NCBI GenBank assembly: GCA_002798195.1
Contig: NWQM01000016.1
Span: forward strand, 186,001 to 250,000
Reading direction: 5' to 3'
DNA length: 64,000 nucleotides
From: Lysobacteraceae bacterium NML03-0222
GTDB taxonomy: Bacteria > Pseudomonadota > Gammaproteobacteria > Xanthomonadales > Xanthomonadaceae
Both the position numbers and the translations under genes were made by a program. Below the pieces are notes generated by a model that saw nothing but the letters and a program-made list of their open reading frames with translations, was not told the origin of the DNA and searched no databases. Below are positions 41,902 to 52,896 of the stretch, in pieces (position 1 is the first letter of the stretch; each line of letters starts with the position of its first letter).

Positions 41902-44271
41902 ATGTCCGAAAAATTACTTGTCCGCCGTGTTGCCGTCCTGGGCGCAGGCGTGATGGGCGCCCAGATTGCTGCCCATCTGGTCAACGCCGGCGTCGATACC
42001 GTGCTGTTCGACCTGCCTTCTCAAGAAGGCGACAAGAGCGCGATTGCGAAAAAAGCCATCGCCCATCTGGCCAAGCTCTCACCGGCACCGCTGGCGGAAA
42101 AGTCGCTGGCCGAGGCCATCATCCCGGCCAATTACGAAACCGATCTGGCACTGCTGGAAGGCTGCGACCTCATCATCGAGGCGATTGCCGAGCGCATGGA
42201 CTGGAAGCAAGAGCTGTACCGCAAAATCGCAGCGCATGTCCCGGCGCATGCCCTGCTGGCCTCCAATACCTCGGGGCTTGGCATCGAAAAATTGGCCGAT
42301 GCGCTGCCCGAAGCCCTGCGCCCGCGCTTTTGCGGCGTGCATTTCTTCAATCCGCCGCGCTATATGTATCTGGTCGAGCTGATTCCCACCCGCCATACCG
42401 ACCGCAAGCTGCTTGCCGGGCTGGAGACTTTCCTCACCACGCAAGTGGGCAAGGGCGTGGTGATTGCCCGCGATACGCCGAACTTCATCGGCAATCGCAT
42501 CGGCGTGTTCTCGATTCTCGCCACCTTGCATCACACTGCACAGTTCGGCCTTGGCTTTGATACGGTCGATGCCCTCACCGGGCCGTTGCTTGGCCGTCCC
42601 AAATCGGCCACCTATCGCACCGCGGATGTGGTCGGGCTTGACACCCTGCGGCATGTCATCAACACCATGGCCGATACCCTGCCCCAGGACCCCTGGCATG
42701 GCTTTTTCAGCGCGCCTGCGTGGCTGGATGCGCTGATTGAAAAAGGCGCGCTGGGGCAAAAAAGCGGTATCGGCATCTACCGCAAACAGGGCAAGCAGAT
42801 TGATGTGCTTGACCTTGCATCGGGCGATTACGCTGCACAAAGCGGCGCTGCGGCAGAAGAAGTCATCGCCATCTTGAAAGAAAAAGACCCGGTGAAGAAA
42901 TTTGCCGCACTGCGCGCCAGTGAGCATCCGCAGGCGCAATTTGTGTGGGCGATTTTCCGCGACTTGTTCCATTACGCTGCCTACCATTTGGCCGATATTG
43001 CCGAAACCGCCCGTGATGTGGACTTCGCCATCCGCTGGGGCTACGGCTGGAAGGCCGGCCCGTTTGAAACCTGGCAGGCCGCCGGCTGGAAGCAGATTGC
43101 CGAATGGATTGCCGAAGATATCCAGGCGGGCAAAAGCATGAGCGCCGCGCCACTGCCCGAATGGGTGCTGCAGCGCGATGGCGTGCATGCCGCAGCAGGC
43201 AGCTACAGCCCGAGCCAGAATGCTTTGCTGCCGCGCTCGGCACTGCCGGTCTATCAGCGCCAGCGCTTTCCCGACCCGGTACTGGGCGAGGTTTACGAAG
43301 GCGGCAAGACCCTTTGGGAGAACCCCGGCGTGCGCCTTTGGGCGGATGAAGGCGAGGACATCGCCGTCATCAGCTTCAAAACCAAGCTCAATACCGTCAA
43401 CGACCATGTGCTCGACGGCATCCAGGAAGCCATCCGCATCGCCGAGCGCGACTTCAAAGGGTTGGTGATTTGGCAAGCTCAAGGGCCGTTCTCTGCCGGT
43501 GCCGACCTTGCCGGCGCCCTGGGGCTGTTGCAGGCCGGGCGTTTTGACGAGTTTGAGGCCATGGTCGCCAACTTCCAGCGCACCAGCCAGGCCATCAAAT
43601 ATGCGCTGGTGCCGGTGGTGGCTGCAGTACAGGGTCTGGCGCTGGGCGGCGGTTGCGAATTCCAGATGCACTCGGCACGCACCGTGGCGCATCTGGAAAG
43701 CTATATCGGCTTGGTGGAAGCTGGTGTTGGCCTGCTGCCCGCCGGTGGCGGCCTGAAGGAGTTCGCGCTGCGCGCCGCCAAGGCGGCCGAAAACGGCGAT
43801 GTGTTTGCGGCGCTGAAAAAAGGCTTTGAAGCCGCCGCGATGGCCAAAGTGTCCACCTCGGCACTGGAAGCCAAGCACCTTGGGCTTTTGCGCGCAGATG
43901 ACCGCATCGTGATGAATGTCCATGAGCTCCTGCACGTAGCCAAGGCCGAAGCGCGCGCGCTGGCCGAGGGCGGCTATCGCCCGCCGCTGCCGGCACGCGC
44001 CATTCGTGTCGCCGGCAATGTCGGTATCGCCACCTTCAAGATGATGCTGGTGAACATGCTCGAAGGGCGCTTCATCAGCCCCTATGACGCCGAAATTGCC
44101 GAGCGTATCGCCACCGTGATCTGCGGCGGTGAAATCGACCGGCATGCGCTGGTTGATGAGGAGTGGCTGATTCGCCTTGAACGCCAACATTTTGTCGAGT
44201 TGGCAAGACAAGAGAAAACCCAGGCACGCATCGCACACATGCTCAATACCGGCAAGCCGCTGCGCAACTGA
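41902..44271 (+). CDS. 3-Hydroxyacyl-CoA dehydrogenase/enoyl-CoA hydratase, FadN-type order
   Basis: The 789-residue bifunctional enzyme has the NAD-binding 3-hydroxyacyl-CoA dehydrogenase domain first: VAVLGAGVMGAQIAAHLVNA at residues 9-28, then FFNPPRYMYLVELI and FIGNRIG. The crotonase domain follows (about 500-700) with GPFSAGADLAGALG and ALGGGCEFQMHSA as oxyanion segments. That order, dehydrogenase then hydratase, is that of FadN/YusL rather than FadB. It performs the two middle steps of beta-oxidation. The thiolase follows after 141 bp, and TetR precedes. Confidence 0.93.
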   Translation: MSEKLLVRRVAVLGAGVMGAQIAAHLVNAGVDTVLFDLPSQEGDKSAIAKKAIAHLAKLSPAPLAEKSLAEAIIPANYETDLALLEGCDLIIEAIAERMDWKQELYRKIAAHVPAHALLASNTSGLGIEKLADALPEALRPRFCGVHFFNPPRYMYLVELIPTRHTDRKLLAGLETFLTTQVGKGVVIARDTPNFIGNRIGVFSILATLHHTAQFGLGFDTVDALTGPLLGRPKSATYRTADVVGLDTLRHVINTMADTLPQDPWHGFFSAPAWLDALIEKGALGQKSGIGIYRKQGKQIDVLDLASGDYAAQSGAAAEEVIAILKEKDPVKKFAALRASEHPQAQFVWAIFRDLFHYAAYHLADIAETARDVDFAIRWGYGWKAGPFETWQAAGWKQIAEWIAEDIQAGKSMSAAPLPEWVLQRDGVHAAAGSYSPSQNALLPRSALPVYQRQRFPDPVLGEVYEGGKTLWENPGVRLWADEGEDIAVISFKTKLNTVNDHVLDGIQEAIRIAERDFKGLVIWQAQGPFSAGADLAGALGLLQAGRFDEFEAMVANFQRTSQAIKYALVPVVAAVQGLALGGGCEFQMHSARTVAHLESYIGLVEAGVGLLPAGGGLKEFALRAAKAAENGDVFAALKKGFEAAAMAKVSTSALEAKHLGLLRADDRIVMNVHELLHVAKAEARALAEGGYRPPLPARAIRVAGNVGIATFKMMLVNMLEGRFISPYDAEIAERIATVICGGEIDRHALVDEEWLIRLERQHFVELARQEKTQARIAHMLNTGKPLRN

Positions 44272-44345
44272 ACCCCATGGAAAAGATGGGGCATCCTGCC
44301 GCAACTTTTCCCGCATTGTCCAAGCGCCTGAGCTTTGGCAACGCG

Positions 44346-44369
44346 CGTGGCAGCGCTTGCGCTGCCACG
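44346..44369. other. Strong inverted repeat in fad intergenic region
   Basis: CGTGGCAGCG-CTTG-CGCTGCCACG has 10-bp perfect arms between the dehydrogenase and thiolase genes. There is no T-run, so it is more likely an RNA-stability hairpin or an attenuating structure than a terminator. Confidence 0.5.
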
Positions 44370-44412
44370 GCGGCACAGCCATGTGCCGTTATCCCGACTT
44401 TTGGAGATAGCC

Positions 44413-45621
44413 ATGAATAAACAAATCCAAGACGCCTATATCGTCGCCGCCACCCGCACCCCGGTCGGCAAAGCGCCCAAGGGCATGTTCCGCAACACCC
44501 GCCCGGACGACATGCTCGCACATGTATTGCGCGCCGTCGTGGCACAAGCCCCGGGTATAGATACTTCGCGTATTGACGATGCCATCATCGGCTGCGCCAT
44601 GCCCGAGGCCGAGCAGGGCATGAATGTGGCCCGTATCGGCGTACTGCTGGCGGGACTGCCCAATACCGTGGCAGCGCAAACTGTGAACCGGTTTTGCTCC
44701 TCCGGCCTGCAAGCCATCGCCATGGCGGCCGATCAGATTCGTCTGGGGCAAGCCGACCTGATGCTGGCTGGCGGCACCGAGTCGATGAGCATGGTGCCGA
44801 TGATGGGCAACAAAGTGGCACTCTCGCCGCAGGTGTTTGCCAGCCATGAAAACACCGCCATCGCCTATGGCATGGGCATCACTGCGGAAAAGGTCGCCGA
44901 GCAGTGGAAAGTCAGCCGCGAGGCGCAAGACGCCTTCGCCGTGGCCTCGCATGAAAAAGCCCTGGCGGCGATTGCCAAAGGCGAATTCAAGGACGAAATC
45001 ACCCCCTACCCGATCAGCAGCTATCAGCCCGATCTTGATAACTATCGCATTAGCACTGTCGGTCATCTGGCCGATACCGACGAAGGCCCGCGCCCCGGCA
45101 CCTCGATGGAAGCCCTGGCAAGGCTCAAGCCAGTATTTCGCAATGGCCAGTTTGGCGGCACGGTGACTGCCGGCAACAGCTCGCAGATGAGCGATGGCGC
45201 CGCCGCCGTGCTGCTGGCTTCAGAGCAAGCCATCAAGGATTACGGCCTGACCCCGCTGGCACGCTTTGTCAGCTTCTCGGTGGCCGGTGTTCCCCCGGAG
45301 ATCATGGGCATCGGCCCGGTGGCCGCCATTCCCAAAGCGCTGCAACAAGCCGGTCTTGACCAGCAGCAACTGGACTGGATCGAGCTCAACGAAGCCTTTG
45401 CCGCACAGGCGCTTGCCGTGATTGGTGATTGCAAACTCGACCCTGCCCGTGTCAACCCGCTGGGCGGCGCCATTGCTCTGGGGCATCCGCTGGGCGCCAC
45501 CGGCGCGATTCGCGCCGCTACCTTGGTGCACGGCCTGCGTCGCCACAAGCAAAAATACGGCATGGTCACCATGTGCATCGGCACCGGCATGGGCGCTGCC
45601 GGGATTTTCGAAGCCGTTTGA
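44413..45621 (+). CDS. fadA: Acetyl-CoA C-acyltransferase (3-ketoacyl-CoA thiolase)
   Basis: The 402-residue thiolase has the nucleophilic Cys in TVNRFCSSGLQA, IELNEAFAAQALAV, GHPLGATGAIRAATLV and the second active Cys in MVTMCIGTGMGAA. It performs the last step of beta-oxidation, releasing acetyl-CoA. The ATG at 44413 follows TTGGAGATAGCC. It pairs with the FadN-type enzyme upstream, forming a complete hydratase/dehydrogenase/thiolase set. Confidence 0.94.
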   Translation: MNKQIQDAYIVAATRTPVGKAPKGMFRNTRPDDMLAHVLRAVVAQAPGIDTSRIDDAIIGCAMPEAEQGMNVARIGVLLAGLPNTVAAQTVNRFCSSGLQAIAMAADQIRLGQADLMLAGGTESMSMVPMMGNKVALSPQVFASHENTAIAYGMGITAEKVAEQWKVSREAQDAFAVASHEKALAAIAKGEFKDEITPYPISSYQPDLDNYRISTVGHLADTDEGPRPGTSMEALARLKPVFRNGQFGGTVTAGNSSQMSDGAAAVLLASEQAIKDYGLTPLARFVSFSVAGVPPEIMGIGPVAAIPKALQQAGLDQQQLDWIELNEAFAAQALAVIGDCKLDPARVNPLGGAIALGHPLGATGAIRAATLVHGLRRHKQKYGMVTMCIGTGMGAAGIFEAV

Positions 45622-45640
45622 GCCACCACATCAGCGCAAA

Positions 45641-45668
45641 AAACGCCCGGTCAACAAGCCGGGCGTTT
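45641..45668. terminator. Bidirectional terminator between fadA and ftsH
   Basis: AAACGCCCGG / CCGGGCGTTT arms with an 8-base loop, flanked by A- and T-runs. It sits 20 bp after the thiolase stop and 26 bp after the ftsH stop on the other strand. Confidence 0.88.
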
Positions 45669-45693
45669 TGCATGATGCAAGAAAAGTGATTGC

Positions 45694-47604
<1,911 letters not shown>

Positions 47605-47618
47605 GCAGCCTCCGGGCC

Positions 47619-48248
47619 TTACTTCATCTGCGCCAGCTTGCCCTGGGCCAGCGCATACACTTCATTGGAACGGCGGCGCGAAGCTGCCGGTTTACGGATG
47701 GCCACCTTGGCATAACGGCGGCGCAGCTCGCGGACATAATCATCAAAGCCCACGCCCTGAAACAGTTTTATCAGGAATGTGCCGCCAGTACGCAGATGGT
47801 CGTCGGCAAAAGCCATCGCCAGTTCAGAAAGGTACATCGCCCGAGCCTGATCGACCGCATCCACCCCGCTCATATTGGGGGCCATATCGGACAAAACAAG
47901 GTCCACCACATCGCTAGCCAGCATTTGTTGCAATTTCGCCAGCACGTCATCTTCACGGAAGTCGCCGTGCAAAAACTCCACCCCGGCCAGCGAAGGCATT
48001 TCCAGGATGTCCGAGGCAATCACTCGGCCGGTATCGCCCAGCTGCTGCCGTACCCACTGCGACCAGCCTCCCGGTGCTGCACCCAAATCCACCACCACCA
48101 TGCCCGGCTTCAACAGCCGGTCGCGCTCGACCAGCTCTTCCAGCTTGAAAGCCGCCCGCGAGCGCAAGCCTGCAGCCTGCGCCTTTTTGACGTAAGGATC
48201 GGAAAAGTGTTCGCGTAGCCAGCGATGACTGGATTTACTTCTTGCCAT
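47619..48248 (-). CDS. rlmE: 23S rRNA 2'-O-methyltransferase RlmE (FtsJ)
   Basis: The 209-residue enzyme has motif I VVDLGAAPGGWSQWV, DILEMPSLAGVEFLHGDF and the LVLSDMAPNMSG block, with the K-D-K-E methylation residues of RrmJ enzymes. It methylates U2552 (E. coli numbering) of 23S rRNA using SAM. ftsH follows on the same strand. It diverges from yhbY, with 67 bp between the starts that probably hold both promoters. Confidence 0.95.
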   Translation of the reverse strand: MARSKSSHRWLREHFSDPYVKKAQAAGLRSRAAFKLEELVERDRLLKPGMVVVDLGAAPGGWSQWVRQQLGDTGRVIASDILEMPSLAGVEFLHGDFREDDVLAKLQQMLASDVVDLVLSDMAPNMSGVDAVDQARAMYLSELAMAFADDHLRTGGTFLIKLFQGVGFDDYVRELRRRYAKVAIRKPAASRRRSNEVYALAQGKLAQMK

Positions 48249-48315
48249 GACAACAGGTCTTTATCGTTCTGCGCATGATACCCTGCCCGCTCCCCTTGCC
48301 ATTCACGCCTCACTG

Positions 48316-48621
48316 ATGAGTACCGAACTTTCTTCTGCCCAAATCCGTTACCTGCGCGGCGAAGCCCATGACCTCAAGCCCTTGTTGCAGGTGGGCGGCA
48401 AGGGGCTGGGCGCTGGCTTGCTTGCCGAGCTTGAGCAGTTGCTGGAAGACCATGAACTCATCAAGGTCAAGGTGGCCGCTGCCGACCGCGAAAGCCGCGA
48501 TGCGATGATTGCCGAAATGGCCACGCAAGCAGGCGCCGTACTGGTTCAGCGCATTGGCCATACCGCAGTGCTGTACCGTGCCTCGAAAGAAAAACGCCGC
48601 ATCGTACTGCCGCGCAACTGA
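48316..48621 (+). CDS. yhbY: CRM-domain ribosome assembly protein YhbY
   Basis: This protein of about 101 residues has a single CRM domain: LSSAQIRYLRGEAHDLKPLL, QVGGKGLGAGLLAELEQLLE and ELIKVKV. The ending RIGHTAVLYRASKEKR is typical of YhbY. It binds pre-50S ribosomal particles. The start ATG at 48316 matches the usual family N-terminus; an in-frame ATG at 48247 would add a tail with no counterpart. The next gene starts 1 bp after its stop. Confidence 0.93.
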   Translation: MSTELSSAQIRYLRGEAHDLKPLLQVGGKGLGAGLLAELEQLLEDHELIKVKVAAADRESRDAMIAEMATQAGAVLVQRIGHTAVLYRASKEKRRIVLPRN

Positions 48622-48622
48622 T

Positions 48623-49000
48623 ATGCACCTGGTCGAAGAAAAACCGGATTTCCAGTTCTTTCTGCGTGGCGCAACAGGCCATTACGCCCTGGTCAATGAG
48701 CGCCGCCTGCAAACCAGCTTCATCCTCTCCCCGCAGCAGCTCATTGAAAACTGGCCGGTCAGGCAGGCTGCCGAACTGGACGCTTCAGCGCTGGCAAGCC
48801 TCATCGCGCTACAGCCGGAAGTGGTGATTCTGGGCACCGGCAATACCCAGGACTTCCCGCCCGCCGAAGCGCTGGCCGCATGCCTCTCACGCGGTATCGG
48901 CATTGAGTGCATGTCCAATGCCGCCGCAGCCCGTACCTTCAATGTACTGGCGGGAGAAGGCCGCAACGTAGTGGCCGGGTTCATTCTGCACGCGGGGTAA
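48623..49000 (+). CDS. Mth938-domain (DUF498) protein
   Basis: The 125-residue protein has the Mth938/NDUFAF3-like fold pattern: LIENWPVRQAAELDASALAS, VVILGTGNTQDFPPAE, GIECMSNAAAARTFNVLAGE and a final RNVVAGFILHAG. Relatives include a mitochondrial complex I assembly factor; the bacterial role is not known. It lies directly behind yhbY. Confidence 0.87.
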   Translation: MHLVEEKPDFQFFLRGATGHYALVNERRLQTSFILSPQQLIENWPVRQAAELDASALASLIALQPEVVILGTGNTQDFPPAEALAACLSRGIGIECMSNAAAARTFNVLAGEGRNVVAGFILHAG

Positions 49001-49092
49001 AACGCACCGCAGTGCAGCATCAAACAGGCTTGTCGATACTTTCAGCAATTGTTAAGGTGAGATCGAACGCTGTTACGCGAATCGATTGTTTG

Positions 49093-49113
49093 GGCAGTGA
49101 TTCCTTCACTGCC
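49093..49113. other. Hairpin in the nhaC leader
   Basis: GGCAGTGA-TTCCT-TCACTGCC lies 41 bp before the nhaC start, in the 153-bp gap after the Mth938-domain gene. No T-run follows, so a role in RNA stability or regulation is as likely as termination. Confidence 0.4.
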
Positions 49114-49153
49114 TGATCGCCAAAGCACTCTCCCCCTACTCCGGAAGCTGTCC

Positions 49154-50632
49154 ATGAGTGAACCTGTCCTGCCCAATACCCGTCGCTCCCCCCGGCTTTG
49201 GCAGGCATTGTTGCCGCTGCTGCTGCTGGCCGTAATGCTGGGGATGGCGGTATTCCTGTTCAAGGACAACAGCTCCCAGGGCCCCAACCAAATCGCACTG
49301 ATACTGGCCTCAATGGTGGCGGCGTTGATCGGCCTGTCCAATGGCCAGCGCTGGCAGGAGATTCAGGACGGGATGGTGCAAGGCATCTCCCTTGCCATCA
49401 TCCCCATGCTCATCCTGCTGGCAGTAGGCGCCTTGATTGGCGCCTGGATGCTCTCGGGCACCGTGCCCACGCTGATTGTGTACGGCCTGCAATTGATGCA
49501 CCCAAGCTACTTCTACCCGGCCGCCTGTCTGGTTTGTGCAATTGTGGCACTCGCCATTGGCAGTAGCTGGACGGTCGCCGGCACCTTGGGCGTGGCCCTG
49601 ATTGGGGTTGCCCAGGGCTTGGGCATGTCGCCTGCGATCACCGCAGGCGCGGTGATTTCCGGTGCCTATTTCGGCGATAAAATCTCGCCACTGTCCGAAA
49701 CCACCAATCTTGCCCCGGCAGCGGTGGAATCGGAGCTGTTTGCCCATATCCGCCATATGCTGTGGACCACCATTCCAAGCTTGGTGCTGGCGCTGGTGCT
49801 GTTCACCATTGTGGGTCTTTCCGCCAATACCCACAGCACGGATGTTTCATTGGGCGAATTGCCCGATATCTTGCGCGCCAATTTCAACATCGGCCCGCAT
49901 TTGCTGATTCCACTGGCAGTCGTGGTGATATTGGCCATCAAGAAAATGCCGGCCTATCCGGCCATTCTGATTGGTGCCCTGACCGGGCTGGTCTTTGCGG
50001 CACTGTTTCAAACCCAGGCCATGCTGCAAGTGGGCAGCGCCGAGGGTCGCCCGCAGTGGCTGGCGATGCTGGCCGGTGGCTGGCAGGTGATGGCCGATGG
50101 CTTCAGCATCGAAACCGGCAATGCCGCAGCTGACGACTTGGTCAGCCGGGGCGGCATGTCGTCGATGCTTTCCACCATCTGGCTGATTGTCTGCGCAATG
50201 GGTTTTGGCTCGGTGATGGAGCGTACCGGCCTTTTGGAACAACTGATTCGCATGGTCTTGAAGCTGGCGCGCAGCACCGGGGCCCTGGTGACCACCACCA
50301 TCGCCACGGCATTTGGCATCAATGTGGTGTCGGCCGACCAATACATGTCCATCGTGCTGACCGGACGTCTGTACCGCGAAGAATACGAGCGCCGTGGCCT
50401 GGCGCCGGTCAATCTCTCCCGCGCGCTGGAAGATGGCGGCACCCTGACTTCACCGCTGGTGCCCTGGAATACCTGCGGCGCCTATATGGCGGCCACGCTT
50501 GGCGTTGCCACGCTCGATTACCTGCCCTATGTGTTTTTCAACCTGCTCAATCCGCTGATTGCCATTGTCATGGCATATGCCGGATTCAAGATTCTGCGCA
50601 CCACTCCGGCTGTCACCGCCAGCCATTCCTGA
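49154..50632 (+). CDS. nhaC: Na+/H+ antiporter of the NhaC family
   Basis: The 492-residue protein has about 11-12 membrane segments. It carries the conserved NhaC motifs with IGSSWTVAGTLGVALIG, SGAYFGDKISPLSETTNLAP, and the late EDGGTLTSPLVPWNTCGAYM segment. Its job is exchange of cytoplasmic sodium for protons. A sodium-dependent symporter gene follows after 33 bp, so one protein may restore the sodium gradient the other uses. The ATG at 49154 fits the start of the mature family alignment. Confidence 0.92.
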   Translation: MSEPVLPNTRRSPRLWQALLPLLLLAVMLGMAVFLFKDNSSQGPNQIALILASMVAALIGLSNGQRWQEIQDGMVQGISLAIIPMLILLAVGALIGAWMLSGTVPTLIVYGLQLMHPSYFYPAACLVCAIVALAIGSSWTVAGTLGVALIGVAQGLGMSPAITAGAVISGAYFGDKISPLSETTNLAPAAVESELFAHIRHMLWTTIPSLVLALVLFTIVGLSANTHSTDVSLGELPDILRANFNIGPHLLIPLAVVVILAIKKMPAYPAILIGALTGLVFAALFQTQAMLQVGSAEGRPQWLAMLAGGWQVMADGFSIETGNAAADDLVSRGGMSSMLSTIWLIVCAMGFGSVMERTGLLEQLIRMVLKLARSTGALVTTTIATAFGINVVSADQYMSIVLTGRLYREEYERRGLAPVNLSRALEDGGTLTSPLVPWNTCGAYMAATLGVATLDYLPYVFFNLLNPLIAIVMAYAGFKILRTTPAVTASHS

Positions 50633-50665
50633 TTCCGTAACCCCCAGCACAAAGAGTCCAAGACG

Positions 50666-52030
50666 ATGGAAAACCGCTCAATTCACGGCATGTGGTCTTC
50701 GCGGCTGATGTTTGTCCTTGCCGCCACCGGTTCGGCAGTGGGCCTTGGCAACATCTGGCGCTTCCCGTACATGACTTCGGACAACGGCGGCGGCGCATTT
50801 GTATTGGTGTATCTGCTGTGCATTGCCATCATCGGCTTGCCAATCCTGATTGGCGAAGTGCTGATTGGCCGCCATGGCAGGCTGAGCCCAATCAATTCCC
50901 TGCGCAAAGTCATCAAGGAAAGCGACAGCAGCCCCGGCTGGGTGGTGCTCGGCTGGATGGGTATCCTCGCCGGCATCCTGATTTTGAGCTTTTATTCGGT
51001 GGTGGCCGGTTGGACGCTCAACTACAGCTGGATTTACTTCAAGCAATTGTTCAGCAGCACACCGCTCATCACCGACCCATCCGCCACTTTCACCGGCATG
51101 CTGGGCAATGCCAGCGAGCTGACTTTCTGGCACAGCCTGTTCATGCTGCTGACCGTGGCCGTGGTCGCGCTGGGCGTTGAAAAAGGACTGGAGCGTGCCG
51201 TGCGCTGGCTGATGCCAGCGCTGTTTCTGCTGCTGATTGCACTGGTGGTGTACGGCATCACCACCGGCTTTGCCGGACAGGCTGCAGAATTCCTGTTCAA
51301 GCCGGACTTCTCAAAAATCAGCTCCAAGGTGCTGCTCGCCGCCATGGGACAGGCCTTTTTCACCTTGAGCCTGGGGATGTGCACGATGATGGCCTATGGC
51401 GCCTATCTGCCACGCGAGGGGGTCTCAATCCCGGGCTCGGGGGTTGCCGTGGCCTTGACTGACACCGGTGTGGCGCTCCTGGCCGGCATGGCCATCTTTC
51501 CCATTGTGCTCAATTACGGCATCAATCCCGCAGGCGGCGGCCCGGGTCTCATCTTCACCTCGCTGCCGCTGGCCTTTAACGAAATGCCATTCGGCACCCC
51601 ATATGGCCTGTTGTTTTTCGGCCTGCTGGCGGTCGCCGCATGGACCTCCTCCATCTCATTGCTGGAGCCGGGGACTGCCTGGCTGGTAGAGCGCTTTGGC
51701 ATGGGTAGCCGCAAGCGCGCTGCCCTGCTGCTCAGTGGCCTGTCCTGGCTGCTCGGCCTGATGTCGGTTCTGTCCTTCAATCACTGGTCGCATATCAAAC
51801 TGCTGGGACGCGACATCATGGGCTTCATCGAGTTCGTGGCCAGCGACCTGATGCTGCCATTTGGCGGGCTTTTGATTGCGCTGTTTGTCGGCTGGTCGGT
51901 CAAACAGCACATCCTGCGCAAAGAACTGCCGGAGTTTTCAGAAGGCCTTTTCAATATCTGGCTGTGGGCGCTGCGCATTTTTGTCCCCGCTCTGGTGCTG
52001 GTGATTTTCATCACCAAGCTCATGCAATGA
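50666..52030 (+). CDS. Sodium-dependent transporter of the SNF (NSS) family
   Basis: The 454-residue LeuT-type transporter has about 11-12 membrane segments. The first shows the sodium-site signature LAATGSAVGLGNIWRFPYMT (residues about 16-35); FFTLSLGMCTMMAYGAY is the second family block. Such proteins import amino acids or related amines with sodium. The substrate is not clear. It follows nhaC by 33 bp and ends before a strong terminator. Confidence 0.93.
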   Translation: MENRSIHGMWSSRLMFVLAATGSAVGLGNIWRFPYMTSDNGGGAFVLVYLLCIAIIGLPILIGEVLIGRHGRLSPINSLRKVIKESDSSPGWVVLGWMGILAGILILSFYSVVAGWTLNYSWIYFKQLFSSTPLITDPSATFTGMLGNASELTFWHSLFMLLTVAVVALGVEKGLERAVRWLMPALFLLLIALVVYGITTGFAGQAAEFLFKPDFSKISSKVLLAAMGQAFFTLSLGMCTMMAYGAYLPREGVSIPGSGVAVALTDTGVALLAGMAIFPIVLNYGINPAGGGPGLIFTSLPLAFNEMPFGTPYGLLFFGLLAVAAWTSSISLLEPGTAWLVERFGMGSRKRAALLLSGLSWLLGLMSVLSFNHWSHIKLLGRDIMGFIEFVASDLMLPFGGLLIALFVGWSVKQHILRKELPEFSEGLFNIWLWALRIFVPALVLVIFITKLMQ

Positions 52031-52036
52031 AACCAT

Positions 52037-52065
52037 CAGCCCCACGCACTCATTGCGTGGGGCTG
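52037..52065. terminator. Rho-independent-type hairpin after the SNF transporter
   Basis: CAGCCCCACGCA / TGCGTGGGGCTG arms with a CTCAT loop lie 6 bp after the stop. The T-run is weak, but the stem is long. It lies between convergent genes. Confidence 0.75.
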
Positions 52066-52103
52066 CAACTCATCAACAAAACCGATAGTCAGAGTGTCCG
52101 GGC

Positions 52104-52688
52104 TTAACCCTTGCCACGGGTCATCTTCACCAAGGTCCGGTCTTTCAACACAAAGTGGTGATAAAGCGCTGCGCCAGCGTGCCCAAGAATCAGTACCCAG
52201 ACGACCCAAGCGCCGCCTTTTTTGTGAATGAAGTCAATGGGCGCTTCAAACTGCTCAAAGCTCAGGCCCAGCTGCCCTTCCACCACGGTCTTGAACAGCG
52301 TGGTATCAGCGAACTTGGGCACTTCACCCAGGAAGAACCAGTCCGTAGCCACCCCGGTTCCCAGATACCCGGTCAATGGCATCACGATCAACACGCCATA
52401 CAGGGCGATATGTCCCAAACGAGCCGCCAGATGTGCCCAGCGGCTGCCCGGCTCATGCACCGGCGATTTGTTCGAAAGCGTCCAAATCACACGCAGCACC
52501 ACCAAAACCGCAATGCTAAGTCCCAAGGAAAGATGCAACTGCAAGGCGGTCCAGTTCTCCGGTGTGCCCTTGTCCGTGAGCCAGTGACGGTAATACACCG
52601 CCATATAGGCGCCCAAAAACAGCAAGGCCGTGGACCAGTGCAGGAAGCGGGCAATCGCCCCGTAATTGCGTTCGGTATTTTTCAACAT
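52104..52688 (-). CDS. Cytochrome b561
   Basis: The 194-residue membrane protein has four segments and the haem ligand His residues in IARFLHWSTALLFLGAYM, LQLHLSLGLSIAVLVV, LGHIALYGVLIVMPLTGYLG and VLILGHAGAALYHHF. It passes electrons from the quinol pool in the inner membrane. It is convergent with the SNF transporter and diverges from mtnB, with 208 bp between. Confidence 0.9.
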   Translation of the reverse strand: MLKNTERNYGAIARFLHWSTALLFLGAYMAVYYRHWLTDKGTPENWTALQLHLSLGLSIAVLVVLRVIWTLSNKSPVHEPGSRWAHLAARLGHIALYGVLIVMPLTGYLGTGVATDWFFLGEVPKFADTTLFKTVVEGQLGLSFEQFEAPIDFIHKKGGAWVVWVLILGHAGAALYHHFVLKDRTLVKMTRGKG

Positions 52689-52896
52689 GACAAATCAACT
52701 CAGTAACAGGACATCGCAATGCGTGCGATCTGGTGGGAAACACAGGCCTGGCATCGCCCGAAAGCGGCAATGGCGGCATAAAAGACAATGCCGCATTGTA
52801 GCTGCGCGGCAATACAGCGCACCCAGCGCCTGAACAACACTGTGTTGCAGCTGCACTTGACGCACAATGGCCGAAGGCAGCAGGTAGAATCGCGCC

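Noticed and set aside
42079..44382. 767-codon minus-strand open frame opposite the FadN-type gene
   Set aside because: Antisense to a gene with complete catalytic motifs; translation has no domain pattern.
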